From assembly GCF_000189635.1 (NCBI RefSeq), contig NW_002476104.1, positions 1-64,000 on the forward strand: 64,000 bases of DNA, in the 5' to 3' direction. This document shows, in pieces, positions 26,732 to 38,302 of this stretch. The DNA comes from Tetrahymena thermophila SB210 (Eukaryota; Ciliophora; Oligohymenophorea; Hymenostomatida; Tetrahymenidae). The notes below the pieces were generated by a model, which searched no databases, was not told the DNA's origin, and saw nothing but the letters and a program-made list of their open reading frames with translations. Position numbers and translations under genes: made by a program. Numbering within the stretch: the stretch's first letter is position 1; every line of letters begins with the position of its first letter.

Positions 26732-28331
26732 TCAAATCTCTTTCTTTCCTTGGTAATATCTGCTTTTGTCTAAGATTTTATTTTACAATTTTTCAATTAA
26801 CTTCTTCTTTAAGATCTCCTTAGCCAAGCATTTTTCTGTTGCTCCTTCAAATGCTTTTTACGTTTCTGATTTAAATTAACCTGAGTAAGATGGAGTTTAA
26901 TCAGGAGGACTCTAAATAATTTAATTAAAATTAATTTAAAAATTAATTCTTCTTTTTTAAATATTAATTTATTCATAAAAATTTTGAGTAACTTTTATTT
27001 AAAGTTAAAATTAAATATTTTTTTATTCATTTTATTTATTTATTAATTATTTTAAAATGGCTTATTTTTTTAATTAAATACATGTTAACGTTTAGTTGGA
27101 AGCTAAAAGAAGTTATTTTTTTTCTCATCAAAGTATCTTTGTGTAGTTGATTCACCGATAAAGATTCCTATGTTAGGAAGTGGGTTCATATTTTTTGGGA
27201 CACACTTTTTGCTTGGAGTGGCATCGAATTTTTTCTGAAAATTTTATTCATAAGTAGTGATATGGTTGAATGGTAGCTTATCTAAGACAGTCTTTTGTTA
27301 AGATTGCTTAATCAGATTGACACTTGGAATACCCCAATTAACAAACTAACTCTAATAAAAAAAGGAATTAGCTTGCTTAAACATAAATAATTTTTACATT
27401 ATAAGACGAAAGACAAGAGATAGGAGCTTTATTTTCAGTATAAGTTTTTTATTTTATTTTAAAAGGATCTTCTAATGATAATCTCATCTTATAATCATTC
27501 TAATTTTTAAAAAATTAAACAAGATGAATTAATTACAATAAATTTAAATTCATTTTAATTATTTTAATTTTTAATTGAAAAATTTGTAAGTAGACTACAA
27601 TTTTAATGAAACTTATTTTTACCTTGGTAGTAGAACAGTAAAGCTCTTTCTATCCATCTAATTAGCTTTTATATTACATTTTAAGTTAATTCAAAGAGTC
27701 AATAGATTTTGAATCTATGTCATTTGCTCTTTATTTAAAAGCTTATCTATAAGTGGAAGTCCAGCTTTACTTTAAATTGGTATCAAGGTACTATGATAAT
27801 TACTTGCATTTAGTAATGCAAGACCCACAACTACATAAAGAACAAAGACACTTCCCTAAAAATTAATAAATAAATATTTAATTAAGTAATTAAAATCATT
27901 CGATAAACATTGTATTTTCAATATAAATAAACTCTGCTCTTTTGCATAATCATAATTCTACTAAAATTTTAAATAAAGAAAACATTATTACCAGCCTTAT
28001 GATCAAAATAGTTTGGTTAGGTCTGCATTAGATATTAAATCATTTCTTATTCATGAGAAAGAGTGCTTTCAGTTAGGTTTTCTTAGGAGTATCTAACTTG
28101 TGAAGGCGAATACTATTATTCGCTTTACTTATCAGTAAAATTTTTATTACTTAATTTCACTTGGTATTCACTGATTACTTCTTCATCATTAATCTGAGAT
28201 ATTTTTTCCTCTTGTTTAACCTCAGTGAGTAAATTTTCGAAATCAGAAACCTCTGCTTAATTTTATTCTTGAAGTTCTAAATGCGAATTATGCAAAATGT
28301 TGTTCTCTTTATGCTAGTCATTTTCTGTCAT
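26732..28331 (-). CDS. SAXO/FAM154-family axonemal microtubule stabiliser
   Basis: Five exons on the minus strand, 28331-27992, 27855-27623, 27499-27398, 27351-27082 and 26911-26732, join in phase to 374 aa. After a Gln/Glu-rich N-terminal extension of about 113 residues comes the cysteine cluster KCLCSLCSCGSC, which matches the signature at the very N-terminus of animal SAXO1. Mn-type modules follow, with aromatic/Phe spacing such as TSTYRQAF, SSYNSQFVNWG, TTYEQNF and GESTTQRYF. SAXO proteins bind along ciliary and basal-body microtubules and stabilise them, so a ciliary or cortical microtubule role is expected. The cysteine cluster is displaced inward compared with animals because of the N-terminal extension. 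The last 60 residues are Lys-rich with no Mn module. Intron 4 uses GTATTT, preferred over an upstream GTTAAC that would break the frame. Confidence 0.8.
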
Positions 28332-28523
28332 CTTTTCATTTTTAATTATATGCTATTTTTAAAATTTATTTAAAGTTATTATGTTGTGGTTGAGCTTATT
28401 TATGCAAAATGTAAATAAATAAATTATTATTATTATTAAATAAATCTAAGACATACATTAATAAATAAATTAATCAATTTATTAATTTTTGTGCAAAGTA
28501 ATTAATAAAATTAAAGAATTTTG

Positions 28524-29579
28524 TCATCTTTATACTTAGTTACAGAACATAACTTGTTAAAAGTACCAGCGTTTTAATTAAAAAAAACCAACTAAAAGTT
28601 TTTATGCTGTATGCTGAAATTTATTTTATAAGATTAAATTAATTGTTACCTCTTGGCTTATGCTCCTGTTCACATTTCTTTTAGTATCCTTTGAGACAAT
28701 TATGGAGTTATTTACATTTACCTTTGAGTCAGCTACTGCTGCTGTGATTGAATTTTCTTCTTTTTTAATTGGTTTAAGAAATTTTTTTTTGATTAAATTA
28801 TTGGAGAAGCTTCTTTTGACTTTCATCTTGTTTTAAACCAAGTCATTTAATACTTGGTCATACGTGTTTGAATTTAAGCTATTTTTTAACAACTTTAAGT
28901 TGTATTTTACTTAGGGCGAAACCAACTTTTCATTAACAAGGCTATAATTTGGATTAGTAAAATCTAAGCTATTATTGTATTCCTACAATGTTGCAAACGA
29001 GTTTACTTTGTTACCTAGAGATTTTAGTCCTCTTGGGTTATAGGAATCGTTGATTAGATTTTTTTATGTACTAGCTAATTAGCTTTAACTATAAACGCTT
29101 TGATATACGTGATTGTTATCTTTCTTGACTGTAACTTCTTTTTATTCTAATAACTCCCCTTTTAAATTCTTCACAATTCTCCTTAGTTTAATTGAGTTAC
29201 TTTACTCTTATTAACTCTCAAACTAACTTTTTGCTCTTTAACTACTAAGCAGGGAAACTGTATTCGTTGAATTGGGTGAAATCTAACTCATGTTGGAACC
29301 ACTTTTCTTTTTAAACAGAGGAGAGTGCAAAACCTAGTTTTACTAAGGCACATCTGAACCTTTTATCTTCAATAAGCTACTTTGAAATTTCTTTATCCTC
29401 TACTCTAATTCATTCTCCTTTTACTGAGAATTTTGGTTCGAAAACTATGTGCTTACTATTTAGGAGCTTTGCTAATATCCTTTTGATAAGCTTTACTCTG
29501 ATTTTTAAGAAGAAAAAGGATGTTTTGCCTCTTCTTGACCTTTGTGCCTGTTAAAACTAGGACTTGCTACAGATAACAT
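28524..29579 (-). CDS. Unknown Ser/Gln-rich protein, about 351 aa
   Basis: A single minus-strand frame runs from ATG 29579-29577 to TGA at 28526-28524, with TAA/TAG as Gln. The protein is rich in Ser, Gln, Asn and Lys (MLSVASPSFNRHKGQEEAK...). It has a short coiled-coil-like stretch around residues 175-200 (KLRRIVKNLKGELLEQKEV) and a basic region (KRSFSNNLIKKKFLKPIKK) near 280. No domain is recognised. The 3' end is uncertain: a donor GTAACA lies after about residue 321, so the last 30 codons could be intron and the true terminus elsewhere in the 190 bases before the SAXO gene, which lies on the same strand. Confidence 0.6.
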
Positions 29580-30527
29580 TGATTTACTTAAAATGTAAAT
29601 TTAAGTTATTAGTTTGCCTTTTAATTAAAATTATTAAGAGTGTTAAAAAATTATAAATAAAAATCTTTATTTACTCTTTTATAGTTTTTACTAGGGTAGC
29701 AAATAAGTACTTTTTATTTATTTATTTATTAATCTAATCAATTTGTTATTTGATCTTAATTATTTTCACAATCTATAATGTAAATAAATATTAAATTCGC
29801 ATTTCAATAATAGCCACTAAATACCATTTTTAATATTTCTGAATTAAATATTTTGTAAAATTATATAAGCCATTCATTTGAAAATAGAAACAGGTGTAAT
29901 CAAAAATTAGAATTTTTTTAGATATCTTTCTGTAAATCAATCATTTTTTTTCTAACAATAAAAATTCATAAATATTTTTCAAATAGTTTATTTAATCATT
30001 AAACTTTTATAAAAAACCCTCTAAATATTTTGGTTAGAAGGAGATTCTGAAAAAATATCCTCACTCTATTCTTATTACTATTTGTGATTAATTTATTATT
30101 TTTCTATCATCAATCAAAAATAACTTGTAAATACAATTAAATATTTTGGAGTTGAATCATTTGTTAAAGTATCAATTAAGAAACTACTGTAAATAATTTT
30201 TAATTTGAGAAAGTGTTTTTCAAATTTTTCTTCTAAAATTTTTGGTGCTTAGATAATATATTCTAAATTTTTAAGTGAGTGAGCAGATTGTTTGTAAATT
30301 GGTATTTTGTGGTATTTCTACATTTCATAAATAAATAAAAATGAGGAGATATCTAATTAGTAATAAAATATATTAACTCACAATATGAAATCCTAATATA
30401 TATATTAAGTACTATAAAAATGTTTTTAAATAATACAAATAAAAGAATTTATCATAAAATATTAGCTTTGATAAAATTAAGTGAATCTGATGGTTCAAAG
30501 AGACATATTTATTTATGCATAATTCAT
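29580..30527. other. Spacer, possible terminal exon of the LRR gene
   Basis: AT-rich DNA between two minus-strand genes. A minus-strand frame from about 30,328 to 30,112 (KCRNTTKYQFTNNLL...) ends in TGA and could be a last exon of the LRR gene if the GTAACA donor near 30,689 is used. Otherwise no feature is seen. Confidence 0.35.
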
Positions 30528-31801
30528 TCAACTTTAATGAGTCTATTGCTATTAAATGTATTTATGTTTATAATTTAAAAAAATTATTATGATTATGAAA
30601 ATTTATTTTTTTATTAAATTTTATAAATAATTTATCTATTAGAGTTAAATTAAATTAAATGGCTAATAGTTAAAATTTATTTTTGTTACTTTTTGGAAAG
30701 AAGAAAATTTTAAAGTAGTAAAATTTCCACACTAATTGAGCATTTACTCTAATTCTCTTAAAGAATCAGCACTTATCATATTTGATCTTTTAATTTTAAA
30801 AATTATTTTAAATTCATATTAATTTATTTATACTTTTTTTTACTAAAGATAAAGTTTTAAACTATTTAGATTTGTCATTTATTTAAGGATCTTTCCTAAT
30901 TCCTTAACTCCTTAATCGCTTATTTAGTTATAGCTTATTATTTAATGGTTGATTTTAATAATTAAATTATAAAATAAAAAATTAATCTGAATTTACTCTA
31001 AATGTAGTACTAGCTCTTTTAAATTTTAATTTTTTGATAATTATGATATTAGCTATGTTATCCCGTTATTTCCAATCTTGTTTTCACTAAAAAAATAATT
31101 TAATTAATACAATAATTTAATTGAGATTTAATATTCTACTATAAAAATAAGCTCAAGTCTTATATGTTTGTACACTAACCAAGTTTCCCTAAATCAGTAA
31201 TGCTGCTATCCTTTAAATTGTTAAATCTTTATTTAATATTTAAATTAAAAATTAAATTATGGTTATAAAATAATTAAATTTACCCTAAATCCAAACTTAA
31301 TTTTGTAATATTTTTACATGTAGAAATAGATTAAATCAAGCTAGATACTCCTTTTTATCCAAAGCAATTTTCACTTTTAAAATTAATGTTTTAAATTGAG
31401 AGAGTAATCAAATAAATTATTAATTAATTACCCAATGTCAATGACCAATTTAACTAAACTCTAACATTAAGCTAGGCCTTAAGAGAGTTCAATCAGACGA
31501 TTGTTATCAATTGAGTTTGAGCTATTATAAAATTTGATTTTTTTTTTAAATAATAAGTTAAAAATAATAAATCTTACCTTACATCTATGGTTAATTCCTT
31601 TAGGTCTAAATTAGAAAAAGAAGAACTTAATTTTGTAATTTCACTACTGCCAATATTTTTTGAGCTTTAAAAAAACAAAAAATAAACTATTTAAGAATAT
31701 TAAATATTATTATTAATTACCTTAGAGCTAATTCAACTTCTTTGTTTGATCCCAAATCAGATTAGAGAAACTGTTATAATAGACAATCAATGTAAATTAT
31801 G
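30528..31801 (-). CDS. Leucine-rich-repeat protein, multi-exon, 5' end unresolved
   Basis: Eight minus-strand exons are clear: 31801-31721, 31664-31578, 31521-31432, 31373-31284, 31226-31140, 31086-30997, 30933-30844 and 30786-30690, the last either reading through to TGA at 30528 or splicing again. Every junction is phase 2. Six consecutive exons are 87 or 90 nt and each encodes one 29-30 residue LRR of ribonuclease-inhibitor-like type: N-x-I-G-x-x-G-I-x-x-L-x-x-x-L-x-x-C-x-N-L-x-x-L-x-L-x-L. Examples are ENKIGNNGITQLIS, NQISDQGVKELGKIL and CTNIQDLSLFL. These form a curved protein-binding scaffold; the partner is unknown. The start lies upstream, perhaps with an exon near 31,920-31,980 ending in an AG|GTATTA donor. 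No kinase or other catalytic domain is visible. Confidence 0.7.
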
Positions 31802-33645
31802 CTAAAATTGAATATTTACTTATTTTAATTCTGAGAATTTCATATTTTTTATATTTTTAAATTTAGAAAATTAATATTTGTGTAAAATTTTAATTTATTA
31901 TCAAAAAAATTAATACCTAGTGTATTTAATTAAATATATTTGATGACAGCATTAAATTAACCATTAAATCTCAAAACAAAAAATTATATATGATCTATAT
32001 AATAAAATGATAAATATAAATTAAAATAAAAGATTTTTGAATTTTATAAATGCTCAATTTCAGAATAATTACCTAAATTAGTTTTATTTAGAGTCATTAA
32101 ACGTACTCTGGATATAATAAAAACATTTTTTTGTATTTTACTAAAAAGTTTATATTTAAACTTGCTTGAATTTGAGAAGTAAAACTTTTTTTCTCAAAGC
32201 ATAATATTTAATTAAAATACTAATGATCATTTTCTCAAAGAAAAATAATTTAAGAAAAACAATTCTCAATTCTTATAATACAAAATAAATATTCATTATT
32301 TTATTTGCAATTAATTTGAAATATATTAAAATTAGCTTTCTTAACAAAATTCGTTTTTACCATATCTTTTAATTGTACACATTTTTACTTTGCGTTAAAT
32401 ATATCCTTTCTCAATAACATAAAAGAAAATAAATAGAAACTACTTTTTCAAAATAAATATTTATTGAGATTTATTAAAATTTACAAAATTTAATTATAAA
32501 ATTATTCTTAATCTACAACTTTATATTTCATTTTTTTTGATAATTATTTGGAAATATTGGTATAATAAAACTTTATTTTAAAAATAATGAAAGATATTTT
32601 TAGTTATTTGTTCTTTAAATGTTTTTTTTTAAATATAAAAATGCAATCACAATCAAAGATTATAAATGTTATTTATTTTGCTTAATAAAATTAAAAATTT
32701 TTGGCTTTAGTTAATTCAAATCAATTCTTTGTTTTACATGTAAAGTTTATGCATTTAAATAAATGATAATTTGTTAATTTATTCATCTATCCATCAAAAA
32801 AATTAATTTTAGTATTACATATGATTGTATATTTAAATTTGATTAATGTCTTATAATAAATATACACATACATTGTAAGTTATTCTTATCTAAAAATAAA
32901 TTAGGATGAATAATCAATTGCTTTATAGAAAGAAAAATGATAAATAGAATATTTTATTTGCTTGCATATTTATTACATAAATTAAACAATATATTTATTC
33001 ATTTAGTTCATAACCATAATTTTTGATTACAATTTATAGATTAAAATTATTAAATAAACGCAAATTTGAAAGCTTTCTCTTTATTAAACAGATTTTTACT
33101 TTAGATTGCTTTATAGAGAACAATTAATTTTAATAAGAAGACTGATTGATTGATTGATTGGTAGAAGATGAATTTAATTTTTTTGTTTATTCATTCATTT
33201 TTTATTTATAATATAATAAGCTGAGAAAGAAAAAGGAATAAAAGATAAAATTATTATTATTTTTAATATTAAAGAGTTGTTTGTTTGTTTGTTTTATTTT
33301 GTTGAGGTATTAATAATATATTTATTTATTTATTAAATTTGTCATAAATATTAAAAGTAGAAAAATTGCTTATTTCTCTGAATTGCTTATGAAAGATATT
33401 ACTATATCTATAATATTATTATTATTGATTTATTGAGTGGAATGTATATTATTTTTTTTGTTTGTAGGTTATTGATTGAGTTAATTTGATAATAAGGAAT
33501 CAGTTGTTAATTATAAGGAATGGAATAATTATTATTGATTGATTGATTGATTGATTGTGAACCACAAAATTCTAGTTATGATAATTTTTAATAACAAACT
33601 AACAAAATAACTTATGAACTTGTTTTTCGTTATTTAATTTGTCTT
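31802..33645. other. Spacer upstream of the LRR gene
   Basis: Should contain the unplaced first exon(s) of the LRR gene in 31,900-32,120, where short minus-strand frames with donors occur, and the 3' region of the Unkempt-like gene at its right end. The rest is AT-rich with a TGAT tract at 33,530-33,560. Confidence 0.4.
33533..33559. repeat. TGAT tetranucleotide microsatellite
   Basis: Consecutive GATT/TGAT units (about six) lie in the 3' flank of the Unkempt-like gene. Similar short TGAT tracts recur near 33,145, 38,740-38,762 and 38,983-38,993, in the flanks and spacer around this gene. Confidence 0.8.
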
Positions 33646-36600
33646 TCAAATATGGTCACTTTAACTGTTGTCATAGTTTTAAAGTGAAAAATGACCAAGT
33701 TATTAATTGACTTCATTAAGTTCAGGATTCGCTAATCCGTTATTGCTATTATTATGTATCATATTGGGGTTATTATGGAAGTTGGTATGGTTAGGTTAGT
33801 AGTGTTGATTGTTGTTGTTATATTCCAAATTTGTGCTAAAGTTTTCATAAGACTTTTAACTAAATATTTAGAAAAATTGTTGCTATGTTGGTGGATGAGT
33901 GTTTCCATTAATATTTGCCCATCTGTTGTTTTCAGACATAATTCCATGAATACTTTCTGTTTATTCATCATCAAACTAATTTTAGCTGTTTAAATAAAAG
34001 TTAATTTTTAAATAAAATATTCTAATAAATCGAAATGTTATTAAAAAATAACAAACAATCTATTTTGGATTATTTTTATTCATGATTTTTCAAAATTATT
34101 TACATTAAAATATTTTCAATCAATTAAACTATTTTGATTAAAATTAAATAATCTTCTTAAAATTATTCAATTTAATCAAAATAATATCCAAATTTGTTCA
34201 AATAAATTTATTTATTTATCAAAAATTAGCTTGAATTAATTTATTGATCAAAAATTTAGCTTAAATTTATTTATTAAAGAAATAAAGAAAAATTTTTCAA
34301 TAAATATTTGAATAATTTTTTACTCGCAATAAATCATGTCCTCGTGAGTATTCTAAATTGAATTTTTTTTATTTATAGATTCTAGTTAGGAGGTTGTGTT
34401 AAGTCTGATTGGCTTTTTAATAGCAACAGGTGGTATTCCATTTGTATTATCTTAATCACTTGCTTATTGTTAATCACATTGAATAATAGGAGACATGCAA
34501 GTTGATTATTTCTTAGAAGCAGTACCAAATATCTTTAAATTACTGTGATGATCTGGAAGAGATTGAGTACTATTTAGTTAGTTGAGACGAGCAGATGCAA
34601 AAGGTTAGCTATCATTAGGTGTTTAACCCTATTGAGTTTTATAAGTACCTCTAATATTTCTATTTCTTGGACGATATTTGAATAGTCCCTCTTAAATATT
34701 TTATGGGATGTTCCTATTTTAAATATATCAAAATTTTATTTAAAAGTTCATTCATTAAAGAAATTTATTAGAGAATATAATTAATTGTATATTAAAATCA
34801 GAAAGAAAAAAATTTTGTTTTTTCAGCGATAAGTTGTTTTATTATTATTATAATTTTCAAATAAATGTGAATTGCCTAGAAATTGGTTTAATTAAAATAA
34901 TATCGTATTTTGCAATCTCTAAATTGATATTTTTTACCTTAAATTATTATATAATTAGTGTAATTTTTTTTTTTTTTGTAAGTAAATTTGTATCTTAATA
35001 ATTATAAGCTTTATTAGAAAGGGTTATTGTTAATTTGTCAGATAAGAATTAAATTCGATCCTTTAATAAGAGGAAGATAAATAATAAGAATCAAAAAAAA
35101 TAAAGGAAATTTTTGATCTTATTTATTCTTTTAAATTGCCATTTTAATTAAAATTTTAATTTATTGGAATTTAAATTGATTTTTTTCATATTATTTATAT
35201 GAAATTTTATATACCTACTTATTTACTTATTTAAATTTAAAAGATATGTTTAATTTTATAGAATTTATTGATTAGTTTCACTGATGTCAAATTAGATTTT
35301 ATTTTTTTTTTTAAAATTACATGGGTGTAACCTATATTATTTCTCTTTGGAGAAGAGACAAACAAATGTTTATTTATCGACTAAGATTAATAAAAATAAA
35401 TAAAGGATATGTTACCTCTTTTCTTATGCGTTGTGATAGTAGGGACATTATGGTCCTTTGTTGCATTTTTCATTATTAGTTGTTTGTGTACATTGTTTAG
35501 TTCTATAATTACGAGGGTGATATTCAGATTCCTTCCAGCCATGGCATTTGTTACAGTCAAATTTGTTAGGACATCCTTCTTCGTATTTTGTGATGTAGCT
35601 AGCAGGTTTCCAGTTAGGACAAGAAACAGGCTCATAATTATAATCTTAAGGACGACGACGATAATCTTACCAGTTATGAGAATAAACACATTAAGCTTTA
35701 TCGTGCTTTATAAAATTGAATGGACACCAAACAGTTTTATAGTAAAAGACATAGAAGTCTTCATCAAATTCATAATTTTCAATCAGATCTATTTTTATGT
35801 CACTCTCATCGTGGGCAAATGAGCAATAAATACCATATTCACAGTTGTGGCACATATTTGGGTAGTGGGTACAAAATTTAGTTTTATATTTGTCTGGGCA
35901 ATAGAGTTCTTCAACTTTATTATGAGCTTTCAGACAGTAATCGCCATCAGGGCAATTTCCAAGTTAATGTTAGCACTAATCACTCGTATAGTTAACTCCT
36001 TATCTTCTTTTATCTCTTTAAGTATGGTAATATTTACATTGTTTATGATTATGAGCATTTGTGTTTTAGCAAGGCTCTACTTTGAAGTTGCTAAGCTCTA
36101 AGTGTTCTTATAAAGGTTTAGTATTTATCACCTAACTGTTACCTGCTAAGAGAGTATTATTATTGCTGTTACTATTGTTATTTGGGTTTCCTTCTTAATT
36201 TTCCTCGTTACTATACTGATCTTAAATGAGGCCCTAATAAATTAATAAAATGCATTTTTAAAAATTAATTGAGTAAGTGGTAAAAATTTTTAATATTTAT
36301 TTAGCTTAATTAAATGCTTATAAAAATAGGTTAGTTTTTATGATATGTTGAGTAGCTTGTGTATGATTGATTTACAGCATTTATATAAAATGAATATTAT
36401 TTAAATTTTTCGTTGCTGAGTATCAGGAGAAACCACTAGAATGAATGAATGAATCTATCTTTAAATGATCGAAAATATTTATTATAGAAACAAATTCTGA
36501 CATTTGGAAAATATTGCAAGTAAAAATGTTTGCTTATTAAAAATAAAAAGTAAAAATGTTAATTTTTCAATGTTAATGAAAAAATTTTGATTATTAAAAA

Positions 36601-38302
36601 ATAAATTGGCTTCAGGAGCATGTTTTTTACCACGCATTGCTTTTTGGAAGTGCAAATAGAGAATCTGAAATAAAAATTAAATTTTATTTAGTTAAAAAGA
36701 CATCAAAGAGTAACTTTGGTTCAAATAACAATCAATAAATTTTTTTAGTTTTGGATTTTCTTTTTATTTGATTTTCTTGAATAAGATATTATTGATTGAT
36801 TTATGGATTAATTGAAAGAGTTGAATATAAGTTAAACCAAGTGCAAATAAATACAAAAAAAAGAAGAATTCTTTTAGAATTGTGTTTAAATTTCTAAACT
36901 TATATTATTAGTGATTGCTTGGTATTGTACTGAAAAATCAATTGAGTAAAGAAAAAAATGTAAATAATAAAAAATTAATTTGCAAAAAGTGTGTTTCATT
37001 GAAATCTTACTAGCTCAAAATTTTAATGAATAGTTGATGGAATTTGGAAAGTGAATTTTTAATTAGAGTATATTAGCGGATTTAATATAGCTTGTGTCAC
37101 ATTTATAAAATTTTAATAGATCAGTAATAGGAAAATTAATAGTAGTCTTTTAATTTTTGATACTTTTTACTGAAAATTAAGTAAGTTTATTTATTGATTA
37201 TGAGAATTGATTCACTAGCAAAAATTAATACTTTTCAAGCTTGTTTTTGATAAAAATATAAATCTATGACGGTTTTGCTTATTTCATATTTAATTTAAGC
37301 TCGAAATACTTAAGTTAATACTTCATCACAAAAAAATATGTACTCGCTTTTAGATAATTTTATAGCTTCTCATTACATATTTCAAAAAATACACTTTTTA
37401 TGAAGAAAATTGAAAGTGTGATGAGAGAGAGTAAACAGAGAAATTAAAAATAAGTTTGTAAAAGCAATTTAAATTGTTTTTAGCAAAGGAAATGCTTTAT
37501 TTAACTTAGAGTTAAAATTGTTTGTTTAGAGATTGTTTAAAATTAAGTTAATTTATATGTTTAGTTATATTTTTAAGCTTATTGTTTACATTTGTGTTTA
37601 TGCTTCTAGTATTGATATTACGACCCTTCATGTTTTAAGTTAAAGGAGGAGGAGAGTTGTTCATTATCAAGTGCGAACTATTGTTTGGATTAAAAGGTGG
37701 GTTAGAGTGGTTTGTATGGTTTAAATGCGTGTACGAGCCATTTCCTTGAGGGATTCTAACATTTTATTTGGCATTTGGCTAACTTTCATGCTAATTTTTG
37801 TAAGCCATGCCATCAATATGTCCTTTTGAGCCCACGCTCGTTATATTTTACTTTTGATATAATTTTATAAAAAGTTATTATTTTTCTGCAATTTAAACTT
37901 TTTAATCTAGCACTTTTGTGCAACAATATAAAATCTTTAAGAGCTACTATTGATTATTCAGATTTTATTTCATTTTTCTACTTTGTTCTTTTATGGATTG
38001 TCTGTTTAATTTTAAAATCTATTTTTTTATACTTAATTTTTTACCTAATTTGAGTTCTGAGCTGAACCCGAAGGTTATTAGTTATAAATCATCATTCCTT
38101 TAGAGGTGTTTGGGAGGTGTTATTGATGTGTTTGAGGAGGAGAGAATTAAATATTAGGATTAGAGCTAAAATGGTGAGGGGCAATATTATTGTGAGGTTG
38201 ATATAAAGGATTCATATTTGGTGGATACATTTGATACATATGAGGTAAAGGATGAACGGGCTAATTATAATTTATTTCATAGTTATTCATTTGGTCTCCC
38301 AT
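33646..38302 (-). CDS. Unkempt-like multi-CCCH zinc-finger RNA-binding protein
   Basis: Five minus-strand exons, 38302-38045, 37850-37590, 36233-35416, 34713-34324 and 33985-33646, join in phase to 688 aa. The N-terminal 173 residues are Asn/Pro/His/Gln-rich and disordered. The third exon holds the zinc-finger array. One finger is CKYYHTQRDKRR-like, followed by CPDGDYCLKAH. Then comes a canonical finger (YKTKFCTHYP...CSFAHDESD), an Unkempt-style CVYSHNWQDYRRRP, a CPN...CNKCHGWKESEYHP segment, and a final C...CPYYH. The arginine-rich linker, the C-x-Y-x-H spacing and the finger order parallel animal Unkempt and plant RR-TZF proteins. Those bind mRNA and control translation or decay. The C-terminal part is Gln/Asn-rich and likely disordered. 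The 1.36 kb intron between exons 2 and 3 and the 700 nt intron after the fingers are long for this genome. Confidence 0.8.

Noticed and set aside
33754..33993. Plus- and minus-strand ORFs of 71-79 codons
   Set aside because: Both are other frames of the last exon of the Unkempt-like gene, whose true minus-strand frame reads through TAA/TAG.
35409..36101. Two plus-strand hydrophobic ORFs (137 and 84 codons)
   Set aside because: They are antisense shadows of the CCCH zinc-finger exon of the Unkempt-like gene on the minus strand.
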